A DNA stretch of 11,300 bases from assembly GCA_023419655.1 (NCBI GenBank), contig JAEZXP010000226.1, positions 1 through 11,300 on the forward strand, written 5' to 3'. The notes beneath the pieces were generated by a model. It was not told where the DNA came from. It did no database searches and saw only the letters and a list, made by a program, of their open reading frames with translations. The position numbers and the translations under genes were made by a program. This DNA comes from Bacillota bacterium (lineage in GTDB: Bacteria > Bacillota > Clostridia > Lachnospirales > Lachnospiraceae). This document shows positions 1-6,811 of this stretch, piece after piece (within the stretch, counting starts at the first letter, position 1; every line of letters begins with the position of its first letter).

Positions 1-235
1 GTACAATGACGGTCCTGATGAAGTACAATTTAAGTTAAATAACAGAATGGAAAAAGCAGATAATACAGACACAATTCTCTCACAGATAGCAGTTAAGAAG
101 GGTGAATGGACATTGATTGAAGCAGATTGCTACATCGCCGATAAGGCTACAGGCAATATGATCTTCATAGAGACAGAGGGAGATGTTGCTCTGACTTTCT
201 ATATGGACGATGTAGAAATCAAGGTTGTCAAATAA
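1..235 (+). CDS. C-terminal fragment of a carbohydrate-binding (CBM4_9/CBM22-like) secreted protein
   Basis: The frame is open from base 2 to the TAA at 233-235, so the gene starts upstream of the window and only its last 77 residues are seen. They look like the final strands of a CBM4_9/CBM22-type jelly roll: a KKGEWTLIEADCYI segment (the usual 'g-W-x-x-i-e' strand) and the closing FYMDDVEIKVVK strand, which matches the common '(F/Y)-x-D-D-(V/I)-x-(I/V)' ending of such domains. In Clostridia these domains are often attached to xylanases or other glycoside hydrolases, but no catalytic part is visible, so the enzyme class cannot be named. The next gene starts 32 nt downstream behind a strong ribosome binding site, with no terminator between, so the two are probably co-transcribed. 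The in-frame ATG at 47 is internal to the domain and is not a real start. Confidence 0.75.
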   Translation, partial: YNDGPDEVQFKLNNRMEKADNTDTILSQIAVKKGEWTLIEADCYIADKATGNMIFIETEGDVALTFYMDDVEIKVVK

Positions 236-251
236 CACCCCATAAATTAAA

Positions 252-259
252 AAAGGAGG
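252..259 (+). promoter_or_regulatory. Ribosome binding site that fixes a GTG start
   Basis: AAAGGAGG is a near-perfect Shine-Dalgarno sequence, 8 nt upstream of the GTG at 268. It supports that GTG, which opens directly into a good signal peptide, as the true start. Confidence 0.85.
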
Positions 260-267
260 AAATTTAG

Positions 268-3200
268 GTGAATAAAAAGCTGTTTAAAAAAGCTCTTACA
301 GCTGTCCTTACGGCTGCCTTACTCTTTACGAGTAGTGGTTTCGCTTCCTTGAATGCTTCTGCTGCTGAGAAAATCTACGTCGAGGGAGTATATACTAATT
401 TTCAAAAGGCAACCATGTCAACGGGTACAAGCAGACAGATTAATGCGTATGTTGAACCTTCAAATGCGACGGTTCAGGTACTTCAATACAAATCATCTGC
501 ACCGGAGGTTGCCAGTGTATCAAGTACAGGTCTGATTAGTGCCCTGTCTCCGGGAAAGGCCACGATTACAGTGACCGCATTGGACGGCAGCTCACAGACG
601 GAAAAAATAAAGATAACAGTTCTGGAAGACTTATTCATTACAGGAGATATGGTAGACTCCGATAATGATGTTGTGGTCCTGGACAAAACCTATGGAAATC
701 TATATATTGACGGCTCTGTTGGTGATGCAGATATATATCTTAGCGGTGTAACTGTAAGAAATATATTAGCGATGGGCAGCGGAGATTACTCCCTGTATAC
801 ATATGACTCTGCAATTAAGGAGCTTATGCTTGATGATGTAGCAGGCGAGATAGAATCCTTTGCGATTACCGATGAAGATAATAAAGCGGCTCCCAACCTT
901 ATAGTTGGAGAGAATACACAAATCAGTAATCTTAATGCAAGAATCAGTGCCAGTATCCGTCAGGAGGATGGTTCTGCTATAGAAGGACTGCGGGTAACGC
1001 AGGATGCAGAAGGAAAGATTACAGTCTATCTCGAGAACTATTCAGGCGGACTGCTTCTGGATTCATCTTTAGGAGATATGGAAATCATTACAACCGGATG
1101 CAGCTTATCCAGCGTTAATGTTACTGGCAGTGAAGATGCGGGTAACGTTCACCTTGTTAATGGCGGTGAGTCTGAAATCAGCAATCTGATATTAAGCAAA
1201 GCTGCGAATGTAACGCTTGATGTACCCACAGCGCAGGTTGATATTGATAGTAATGCCAGCGGTGCAGCCCTGACATCAAACAGTGACATCGGTGCATTAA
1301 CCGACGCAGGTTCAGGCAGCCATATTACCGTAGCAGGTTCCGTTGACAGCTTTGAAGCCAATGGCTCAGGCAGCAATATCAATGTTGCTTCCGGCGGTTA
1401 TGTAGGAATGATTAACCTGAATGGTGAAGGCTCTAAATTATCCGGTGCCGGTACAGTATCCGAAGCATACGTCAATGCGAACAATGTAAGCGTTGACACG
1501 GTGAATACTTTGGTTGTTGTCAGTGAGCAAGCAACAGGTACAAAGGTACAGGGAAATAATGTAGCCGGAGGCTCTACTACAACAACAAAACCGCCTGTAG
1601 GTGGTGGCGGCGGCGGTGGACCATTGCCTCCTCCTGTAGAGAAGGAGATTCAGGTTGGAGACATTATCTATAAGAACGATTTTGAAGACGGAATGCACAG
1701 ACTAATGAATAATGCTCAAGGCGGGGTAACGATAGCCGTAAAAGAGGACGAACAGACAAATAGCAAGGTTGCATATGTTAGCGGTAAGACAGAGGTTTAT
1801 GCAGGTGCGGCTATTAGTTTAAGCGGTTATTCTAAAAAACGGGTTACCATAAGGCTAAAGGCTGATATTAAGGCTGAAGAAGCAGGGCATTTAAAGGCGA
1901 CCATTAAATACTATAATGAGACTTTAAAGAAGAATGATTATCAGCAGGTAGCCGAGAAAGAAGAAGCAAATGCAAATGAATGGTATTCGATAGAGGGTAC
2001 ATTTGAACTTGCTAATAATATGCTAGCAGATTTTATTTACTTTGAATCTCCTGAAAAGAGCAATTATTCTTTAGACAACATAGAGATTACTGTTGATAAG
2101 ATAGGTGATCCTATACCGGTTACCGGTATTGAACTAGACCCGGCAGGACCCATGAGTCTTGATATCGGTGAAGTAAAGAGATTGACACCTGTTATTATAC
2201 CTGACACTGCGGATAATAAAGAAGTTACATGGTTATCAGAAGACCCTTCTATAGCGACCGTTAATGAAGGAGCTGTTAGAGGTGTTGCTGCGGGTAATAC
2301 AAAGATTATTGCTACGACAGTTGATGGCAAATTTACTGCAGAGGTTGAAGTGACAGTAACAGATAATGTAATTGTAGAAATACCTGCATCAGAAAACTTT
2401 GAGAAGATGGAAGCCGGTACCAAACTAAAATGGTTAGGATATGGTGGTGATGGTGAAGCAACAGTAATAGTTGACCCTTCTAATCCATTTAATAAGCTTC
2501 TTGAGGTTAAGCCTTCCGCAAACTATGATCGAGCCTCTATTATTAATATTACATTACCGGAAGGCAAAACTTTAGGAGATTATTCGAAAATCAAGTATAA
2601 GGTAATGTGGAAATCTGGTGATGTAGGATATAAGGATGTACTTGTCGAGGCAGACACTATATTATCAGGAACATTTAGCAAGACTCCGGACAGAGTTATA
2701 GCGAGCTATAACAGGAGAGCTGGTGCAACAATGGCTCTCGCAGAAGAGACAATTAATCTAAATGGAAAAAAGAGCGGCTTAAGTGGAGATATACAGATTT
2801 CTATTGGAATTAATTGTAAGGCGTCGGAGGGAGAGGCGCCTACTATTTATTATCTGGATGATATCGTATTTGTACCAAAGCCTGATTTCATGCCAATTGC
2901 AGGGGTAGAGTTAAATAAGGATACAATTACTCTTGTAGAAGGCAGAACTGATACTTTGACAGCGACGATAAATCCTTTAGATTACACAACAACGCCTGAG
3001 ATAACATGGACATCAAGCGAGCCAGCAGTTGCAACAGTTGATGGTGGCACGGTTACAGCTTTAAGTGCAGGTACGGCAACGATTACAGTAACAGTAAAGG
3101 AAATAGAATCTGAGCTTGAATATACAGATACCTGTACTGTAACAGTTGAGGCTGGAGCATCAACTCCTGCACCGGAGGTTGTCATTGATTTTAATTCAGA

Positions 3201-3675
3201 TTCAATAGGGGCCGCATATAAAACAATTGGATGGGGACCTTTCCCGGCTACGGTTGCTGCGGTATCGGGCGGTGGCATTCAAGCATTAGAGATAAAGCCG
3301 AATAATTATAATGCATCTGCAGTCATATCCGTTATTATACCCGAAGGCTTTACATTAGGGGACTATGAAGCAATATCTATTATGGCCTATTGGAAATCTG
3401 GTGATGTTGGCTGGAAAACTATTAGGATAGAAGCAGCGAAAGTTTTAAGTGGTGCATTTAATGAGAATGACACGCGATTGATAGGTTCGCGAAATAGAGA
3501 TCTAGGCGTCAACACAGATTTTGAGCTCCTTACAATTGACTTGTCATTAAATGGTGAGTTAGGCATGTTGTCTGGTACGATTGAGCTCGCTATTGGAATT
3601 CACTGTGGAGCCTCGGCTAACGGTGAAGATACGGTTTACTATTTGGATGACATAAAGCTTATTCCAAAGAGCTAA
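268..3675 (+). CDS. Secreted multidomain protein: Big_2 domains, beta-helix-like segment and CBM-like modules
   Basis: Product of 1135 residues starting at GTG. Residues 1-33 form a signal peptide (KKLFKKAL, hydrophobic core, ASA-type cleavage site near 32). Order of parts: Big_2 Ig-like domain 1 (about 37-118); a beta-helix-like segment (122-435) rich in short G/S/N/V strands; a Thr/Gly/Pro linker (436-458); a CBM4_9-like jelly roll (462-611, ending YSLDNIEITV); Big_2 domain 2 (616-698); a jelly-roll-like module (703-871, ending YYLDDIVFV); Big_2 domain 3 (875-961); and a second copy of that module (968-1133, ending YYLDDIKLI). No catalytic domain is recognisable, and no LPXTG, SLH or dockerin anchor is visible. 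It probably acts outside the cell as a polysaccharide-binding or surface accessory protein; that role is inferred from the modules. It lies 32 nt behind another CBM-bearing gene and ends at a strong terminator. An S-layer-like or adhesion role is also possible. Confidence 0.85.
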   Translation: MNKKLFKKALTAVLTAALLFTSSGFASLNASAAEKIYVEGVYTNFQKATMSTGTSRQINAYVEPSNATVQVLQYKSSAPEVASVSSTGLISALSPGKATITVTALDGSSQTEKIKITVLEDLFITGDMVDSDNDVVVLDKTYGNLYIDGSVGDADIYLSGVTVRNILAMGSGDYSLYTYDSAIKELMLDDVAGEIESFAITDEDNKAAPNLIVGENTQISNLNARISASIRQEDGSAIEGLRVTQDAEGKITVYLENYSGGLLLDSSLGDMEIITTGCSLSSVNVTGSEDAGNVHLVNGGESEISNLILSKAANVTLDVPTAQVDIDSNASGAALTSNSDIGALTDAGSGSHITVAGSVDSFEANGSGSNINVASGGYVGMINLNGEGSKLSGAGTVSEAYVNANNVSVDTVNTLVVVSEQATGTKVQGNNVAGGSTTTTKPPVGGGGGGGPLPPPVEKEIQVGDIIYKNDFEDGMHRLMNNAQGGVTIAVKEDEQTNSKVAYVSGKTEVYAGAAISLSGYSKKRVTIRLKADIKAEEAGHLKATIKYYNETLKKNDYQQVAEKEEANANEWYSIEGTFELANNMLADFIYFESPEKSNYSLDNIEITVDKIGDPIPVTGIELDPAGPMSLDIGEVKRLTPVIIPDTADNKEVTWLSEDPSIATVNEGAVRGVAAGNTKIIATTVDGKFTAEVEVTVTDNVIVEIPASENFEKMEAGTKLKWLGYGGDGEATVIVDPSNPFNKLLEVKPSANYDRASIINITLPEGKTLGDYSKIKYKVMWKSGDVGYKDVLVEADTILSGTFSKTPDRVIASYNRRAGATMALAEETINLNGKKSGLSGDIQISIGINCKASEGEAPTIYYLDDIVFVPKPDFMPIAGVELNKDTITLVEGRTDTLTATINPLDYTTTPEITWTSSEPAVATVDGGTVTALSAGTATITVTVKEIESELEYTDTCTVTVEAGASTPAPEVVIDFNSDSIGAAYKTIGWGPFPATVAAVSGGGIQALEIKPNNYNASAVISVIIPEGFTLGDYEAISIMAYWKSGDVGWKTIRIEAAKVLSGAFNENDTRLIGSRNRDLGVNTDFELLTIDLSLNGELGMLSGTIELAIGIHCGASANGEDTVYYLDDIKLIPKS
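376..621 (+). other. Big_2 (bacterial Ig-like) domain 1
   Basis: Residues 37-118 of the secreted modular protein. Typical Big_2 pattern: 'Y-x-S-S-A-P-E-V-A-S-V-S-S-T-G-L-I-S-A-L-S-P-G-K-A-T-I-T-V-T-A' followed by a closing K-I-T-V strand. Two more copies lie at 2113-2361 (residues 616-698, WLSEDPSIATV) and 2890-3150 (residues 875-961, WTSSEPAVATV). These are usually extracellular spacer or adhesion modules. Confidence 0.85.
631..1572 (+). other. Beta-helix-like repeat segment of unknown family
   Basis: Residues 122-435 of the secreted modular protein. Short strands repeat with Gly/Ser/Asn turns, for example NLYIDGSVGDADIYLSGVTV early on, and SHITVAGSVDSF, SNINVASGGYVG and INLNGEGSKLSGAGTV late in the segment. 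The periodicity suggests a right-handed beta-helix or a similar solenoid. I do not recognise a named family. The segment is followed by a TTTT-Pro-Gly7-Pro linker (1573-1641). Confidence 0.5.
2374..3666 (+). repeat. Duplicated jelly-roll-like module (two protein-level copies)
   Basis: Copy 1 is residues 703-871 (nt 2374-2880) and copy 2 is residues 968-1133 (nt 3169-3666), with a Big_2 domain between them. Both share the order PEG-x-TLGDY, then WKSGDVG, then E-A-x-x-x-LSG-x-F, and both end in YYLDDI. Over the 41-residue core starting at residues 763 and 1024, I count 23 identities. The DNA has diverged more than the protein, so this is an old, maintained duplication. The C-terminal YYLDDI strand suggests a carbohydrate-binding fold. 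Confidence 0.75.
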
Positions 3676-3713
3676 TAACCTAAGATACAAATGTTATAGT
3701 GAATAAATAGTAT

Positions 3714-3757
3714 AAGAGCTGTTTCTTTCTAATGATTGAAACAGCTCTTTCTTCTGT
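3714..3757 (+). terminator. Rho-independent terminator after the modular secreted protein gene
   Basis: A perfect 12-bp stem (3714-3725 with 3738-3749) has a 12-nt loop and is followed by a T-rich tract (TCTTTCTTCTGTTT). It begins 38 nt after the stop at 3675 and separates this transcript from the uxuA promoter. Confidence 0.88.
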
Positions 3758-3845
3758 TTAGAAAAATATTTTGTATAAAAGACTGGCTGCTGAATCGACC
3801 TTTATATGGAATTGAAGCGATATCCTCAACTTTTAATAAACAGAC

Positions 3846-3874
3846 TTGAAAATGTACAAAATTATGAATATACT
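3846..3874 (+). promoter_or_regulatory. Sigma-A-type promoter of uxuAB
   Basis: TTGAAA (3846-3851) is the -35 box and TATACT (3869-3874) the -10 box, with an exact 17-nt spacer. Transcription should start near 3881, giving a leader of about 55 nt before the uxuA ATG. The leader contains the palindrome at 3889-3900. Confidence 0.75.
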
Positions 3875-3888
3875 ATAGATATATTTAT

Positions 3889-3900
3889 TATCAATTGATA
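3889..3900. promoter_or_regulatory. Candidate operator: 12-bp perfect palindrome in the uxuA leader
   Basis: TATCAATTGATA is a perfect 12-bp palindrome just downstream of the predicted transcription start, where a bound repressor would block transcription. Hexuronate genes are often controlled by GntR-family (UxuR/ExuR-like) or LacI-family repressors, which bind such dyads. No regulator of those families is encoded in the window, and the flanking DNA is AT-rich, so chance cannot be excluded. Confidence 0.45.
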
Positions 3901-3935
3901 TTATTTTAATATACCAATAGAAAGGAAACAAGCTT

Positions 3936-5009
3936 ATGGATATGACATTGCGTTGGTTTGGAAAAAAGCATGATAGTGTAAAATTGGAGTATATAAGGCA
4001 GATACCGGGAGTAACCGGTGTGGTCTCTTCACTTCATGATATTCCTGCCGGTGAGGCGTGGAAATTGGAGGATATATTAGAGCTTAAGAAGGAAGTAGAG
4101 GCAGAAGGCCTCAAGCTCATAGGAATTGAGAGTGTAAACATTCATGAGGATATTAAGATAGGACTTCCCTCCAGAGAGAAGTATATTGAAAATTATAAGA
4201 TATCCCTTGAGAATCTGGGTAAAGCGGATGTTCATATGGTATGTTACAATTTTATGCCGATTTTTGACTGGACAAGAACAGATTTGGCGATGGAGCTTGA
4301 GGATGGCTCCTATGCGTTGGCTTATGATGAGAATGTTATAAAGGACCTTAAGCCGGAGATGATGTTCGAACGGATGGAGAAGGAGAGCGGCGGATTTATT
4401 CTGCCGGGCTGGGAACCGAACCGCAGGGATGAGATTATGGATTTATTTGAGAAGTATAAGGATGTAACGGCTAAGAAGCTGATGGCTAATTTAAAATACT
4501 TCTTAGATGCGATTATGCCGGTGTGTGAGCAATATCAGATTAAGATGGCACTTCATCCGGATGACCCTGCGTGGAGTGTATTCGGATTGCCGAGAATCGT
4601 CACCAGTGAGAAAGCGTTAGAGGAGATAGCGGCATTAAATAGCAGTATATACAATGGCTTTACTTTATGTACCGGGTCTTTGGGAAGCAATCTGAAGAAT
4701 AATCTTCCCGAAATCATAAGAAACCCCAAGATAAGCGAGCGGATTCATTTTGCACATCTAAGAAATATGAAATTTGATTCGGACGGAGTATTTCATGAAA
4801 GCTCCCATCTGTCCTGTGACGGTAATTTCGACATGTATGAGATTGTTAAGGCCTTACATGACGTCGGCTTTGACGGTGTGGTCCGTCCTGACCATGGCAG
4901 AATGATTTGGGACGAAGAGGCAAGACCGGGTTATGGTCTATATGACAGAGCTCTTGGTGTGGCTTATCTGAATGGCCTATGGGAAGCGATAAGAAAGAAT
5001 GATAAATAA
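3936..5009 (+). CDS. uxuA: Mannonate dehydratase
   Basis: Product of 357 residues, a usual length for the Gram-positive form of UxuA. It removes water from D-mannonate to give 2-keto-3-deoxy-D-gluconate in the cytoplasm, the second step of fructuronate breakdown. The N-terminus (MDMTLRWFG, then QIPGVTGVVSSLHDIPAGE) is a strong family match. Probable metal ligands by family pattern are H207 (ALHPDDP), C245 (LCTGSLGSN), H274 (HFAHLRN) and D319 (RPDHGR), with H320 as a likely catalytic residue; all are present. The ATG follows AGAAAGGA at 3919-3926, 9 nt upstream. The gene has its own promoter and palindrome, and it precedes uxuB in the same direction with a 105-nt gap and no terminator, so the pair is probably one operon. 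Nothing suggests damage. Confidence 0.95.
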   Translation: MDMTLRWFGKKHDSVKLEYIRQIPGVTGVVSSLHDIPAGEAWKLEDILELKKEVEAEGLKLIGIESVNIHEDIKIGLPSREKYIENYKISLENLGKADVHMVCYNFMPIFDWTRTDLAMELEDGSYALAYDENVIKDLKPEMMFERMEKESGGFILPGWEPNRRDEIMDLFEKYKDVTAKKLMANLKYFLDAIMPVCEQYQIKMALHPDDPAWSVFGLPRIVTSEKALEEIAALNSSIYNGFTLCTGSLGSNLKNNLPEIIRNPKISERIHFAHLRNMKFDSDGVFHESSHLSCDGNFDMYEIVKALHDVGFDGVVRPDHGRMIWDEEARPGYGLYDRALGVAYLNGLWEAIRKNDK

Positions 5010-5114
5010 TCAGGTATAGAATTCTGACATTAGCAAAATACTTTAATAGATGATAAAAGGGCAGACACACTAAAAATCCTTACCCAGGACAATGCCCGGA
5101 AAGGCAGTTTTGAT

Positions 5115-6737
5115 ATGAAACTTACTAATTATGATTCTTCATGGCTTGGTAAAGGCTATGAGCTTCCTAAGTATGACAGAGATAAGGTAAAGAAATTAAC
5201 GATGGAAAATCCCGGCTGGATACATTTTGGGGCAGGGAATATCTTTCGGGGGTTTCCGGCAGCAGGACTTCAAAAGATGCTGGATGAGGGAAGTTATGAC
5301 AGAGGTGTTATCGTCAGTGAGGGCTTTGACTATGAGATAATAGAGAAAGCGTATAAGCCCTTTGATGATTTAAGTCTGCTTGTAGTTCTTAAGTCAGATG
5401 GTAATATTGAGAAAAAGGTTATAGGAAGTGTTGTGGAATCGATTGTTGCAGACGCGGGTAAAGAAAAAGAATGGGAGCGTCTGAAAGAGATTTTTTGCAA
5501 GCCTTCCTTACAGATGGTTAGCTTTACGATAACAGAGAAGGGTTATAGCCTCGTGGATTCCAATGGGGAATACCTTGGCGTTGTAGCCGGTGATTTTAAT
5601 ACAGGATATAAGAACCCCGTACATCTTATGGGTAAAATAACAGCCCTGCTCTATGAGAGATATCTTGTAGGAGATAGTGCTTCCAAATCAGCAGAGCTTC
5701 CCATTGCACTGGTTAGTATGGATAACTGCTCTCACAATGGGGATAAGTTATTTGCAGCAGTCGATGCCTATGCAGAGAACTGGGTAAAGAATGGATTCAT
5801 GGATGAGGGCTTTCTGACTTATATAAGGAATAAGAACAAGGTGGCATTTCCGTGGAGCATGATTGATAAGATTACGCCCAGACCGGATGATAAGGTTAAG
5901 AAGCTTTTAGAGGATGACGGCTTTGAGGATACGGAGCTGATTATTACATCCAGGAATACCTATACGGCCCCCTTTGTAAATGCAGAAGAGACAGAGTATC
6001 TTGTAATTGAGGATACCTTCCCTAACGGAAGGCCTCCTTTTGAAAAAGCAGGCTTCTTATTCACGGACAGGGAGACCGTTGATAAGGTAGAGAAGATGAA
6101 GGTATGCACCTGTCTGAATCCTCTTCATACCGCTCTTGCAATCTTTGGCTGCCTCTTGTCCTATACGACCATATGGGAAGAGATGCGGGATACGGAGCTT
6201 GTTAAATTAATCAATAAGATAGGTTATGATGAGGGAATGCCCGTAGTTGTTAATCCCGGTGTACTTAATCCCGGAGAATTTATTAAGGCAGTTTTAGAGC
6301 GCAGGCTTCCGAATCCGTTTATGCCCGATGCTCCTCAAAGAATTGCTACGGATACCTCTCAGAAGATTCCGATTCGTTTCGGAGAGACGATTAAGGCATA
6401 TAAGGACAGCAATACACTTAAGGTTACAGACCTTACGTTTATTCCATTGACGATAGCAGGATGGTGCAGATACCTGATGGGAATAGATGATGAGGGGAAT
6501 GTGTTTGCACCTAGCCCGGACCCGCTGCTGGACGAGCTGCAGGGATATCTTAAGGACGTAAGGCTTGGAGATACAGAGCTTAGTAACGATATTTTAAAGC
6601 CGATTTTATCCAATGATAAGATATTTGCTGTTGATTTGTATGAGGCTGGATTAGGAGAGAAGATTGAAGGAATGTTCGGGGAGCTTATTGCAGGAAAGGG
6701 AGCAGTAAGAGCAACCCTGAAGAAATATTTGGATTAA
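5115..6737 (+). CDS. uxuB: Fructuronate reductase (mannitol dehydrogenase family)
   Basis: Product of 540 residues, a long-chain polyol dehydrogenase expected to interconvert D-fructuronate and D-mannonate with NAD(H) and feed UxuA. The N-terminal Rossmann motif is HFGAGNIFRGF (37-47). Further family landmarks are SMDNCSHNGD (201-210), FPWSMIDKITPRP (245-257; the family signature usually has Asp-Arg where this has Asp-Lys), K329 with N335 and H338 as the likely catalytic group (MKVCTCLNPLH), and SQKIPIRFGETI (415-426). The start follows GGAAAGG at 5098-5104, 10 nt upstream. The role as fructuronate rather than mannitol or tagaturonate reductase is inferred from adjacency to uxuA. The N-P-L-H form of the active-site motif suggests a separate Firmicute clade. 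A bidirectional terminator follows. Confidence 0.9.
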   Translation: MKLTNYDSSWLGKGYELPKYDRDKVKKLTMENPGWIHFGAGNIFRGFPAAGLQKMLDEGSYDRGVIVSEGFDYEIIEKAYKPFDDLSLLVVLKSDGNIEKKVIGSVVESIVADAGKEKEWERLKEIFCKPSLQMVSFTITEKGYSLVDSNGEYLGVVAGDFNTGYKNPVHLMGKITALLYERYLVGDSASKSAELPIALVSMDNCSHNGDKLFAAVDAYAENWVKNGFMDEGFLTYIRNKNKVAFPWSMIDKITPRPDDKVKKLLEDDGFEDTELIITSRNTYTAPFVNAEETEYLVIEDTFPNGRPPFEKAGFLFTDRETVDKVEKMKVCTCLNPLHTALAIFGCLLSYTTIWEEMRDTELVKLINKIGYDEGMPVVVNPGVLNPGEFIKAVLERRLPNPFMPDAPQRIATDTSQKIPIRFGETIKAYKDSNTLKVTDLTFIPLTIAGWCRYLMGIDDEGNVFAPSPDPLLDELQGYLKDVRLGDTELSNDILKPILSNDKIFAVDLYEAGLGEKIEGMFGELIAGKGAVRATLKKYLD

Positions 6738-6760
6738 ATAAAATTAAGATACCATAATAA

Positions 6761-6786
6761 AAAGGGCGTATTACACGCCCTTTTTT
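6761..6786. terminator. Bidirectional terminator between uxuB and the AlbA_2 gene
   Basis: AAAGGGCGT (6761-6769) pairs with ACGCCCTTT (6775-6783) around a 5-nt loop. Six T follow the GC-rich stem on the plus strand, and an A-run precedes it, giving U residues on the minus strand. It lies 24 nt after the uxuB stop and 25 nt after the stop of the converging gene, so it can serve both. Confidence 0.9.
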
Positions 6787-6811
6787 GTAAAAGAGGAAGA
6801 GTACCTGAAAT

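Noticed and set aside
47..235. A complete 62-residue gene starting at the ATG at 47
   Set aside because: The frame is open to the left edge, there is no ribosome site before 47, and the sequence is the end of a larger jelly-roll domain.
1149..3278. Several minus-strand ORFs of 77-119 codons opposite the modular secreted protein
   Set aside because: Their composition is the reverse-frame image of Thr/Val/Ser-rich repeats; they lack ribosome sites and family resemblance.
5010..5114. Possible regulatory hairpin (GGGCA at 5059, TGCCC at 5093) or extra promoter between uxuA and uxuB
   Set aside because: The arms are only 5 bp with a 29-nt loop, and no convincing -35/-10 pair is present; it reads as an ordinary operon spacer.
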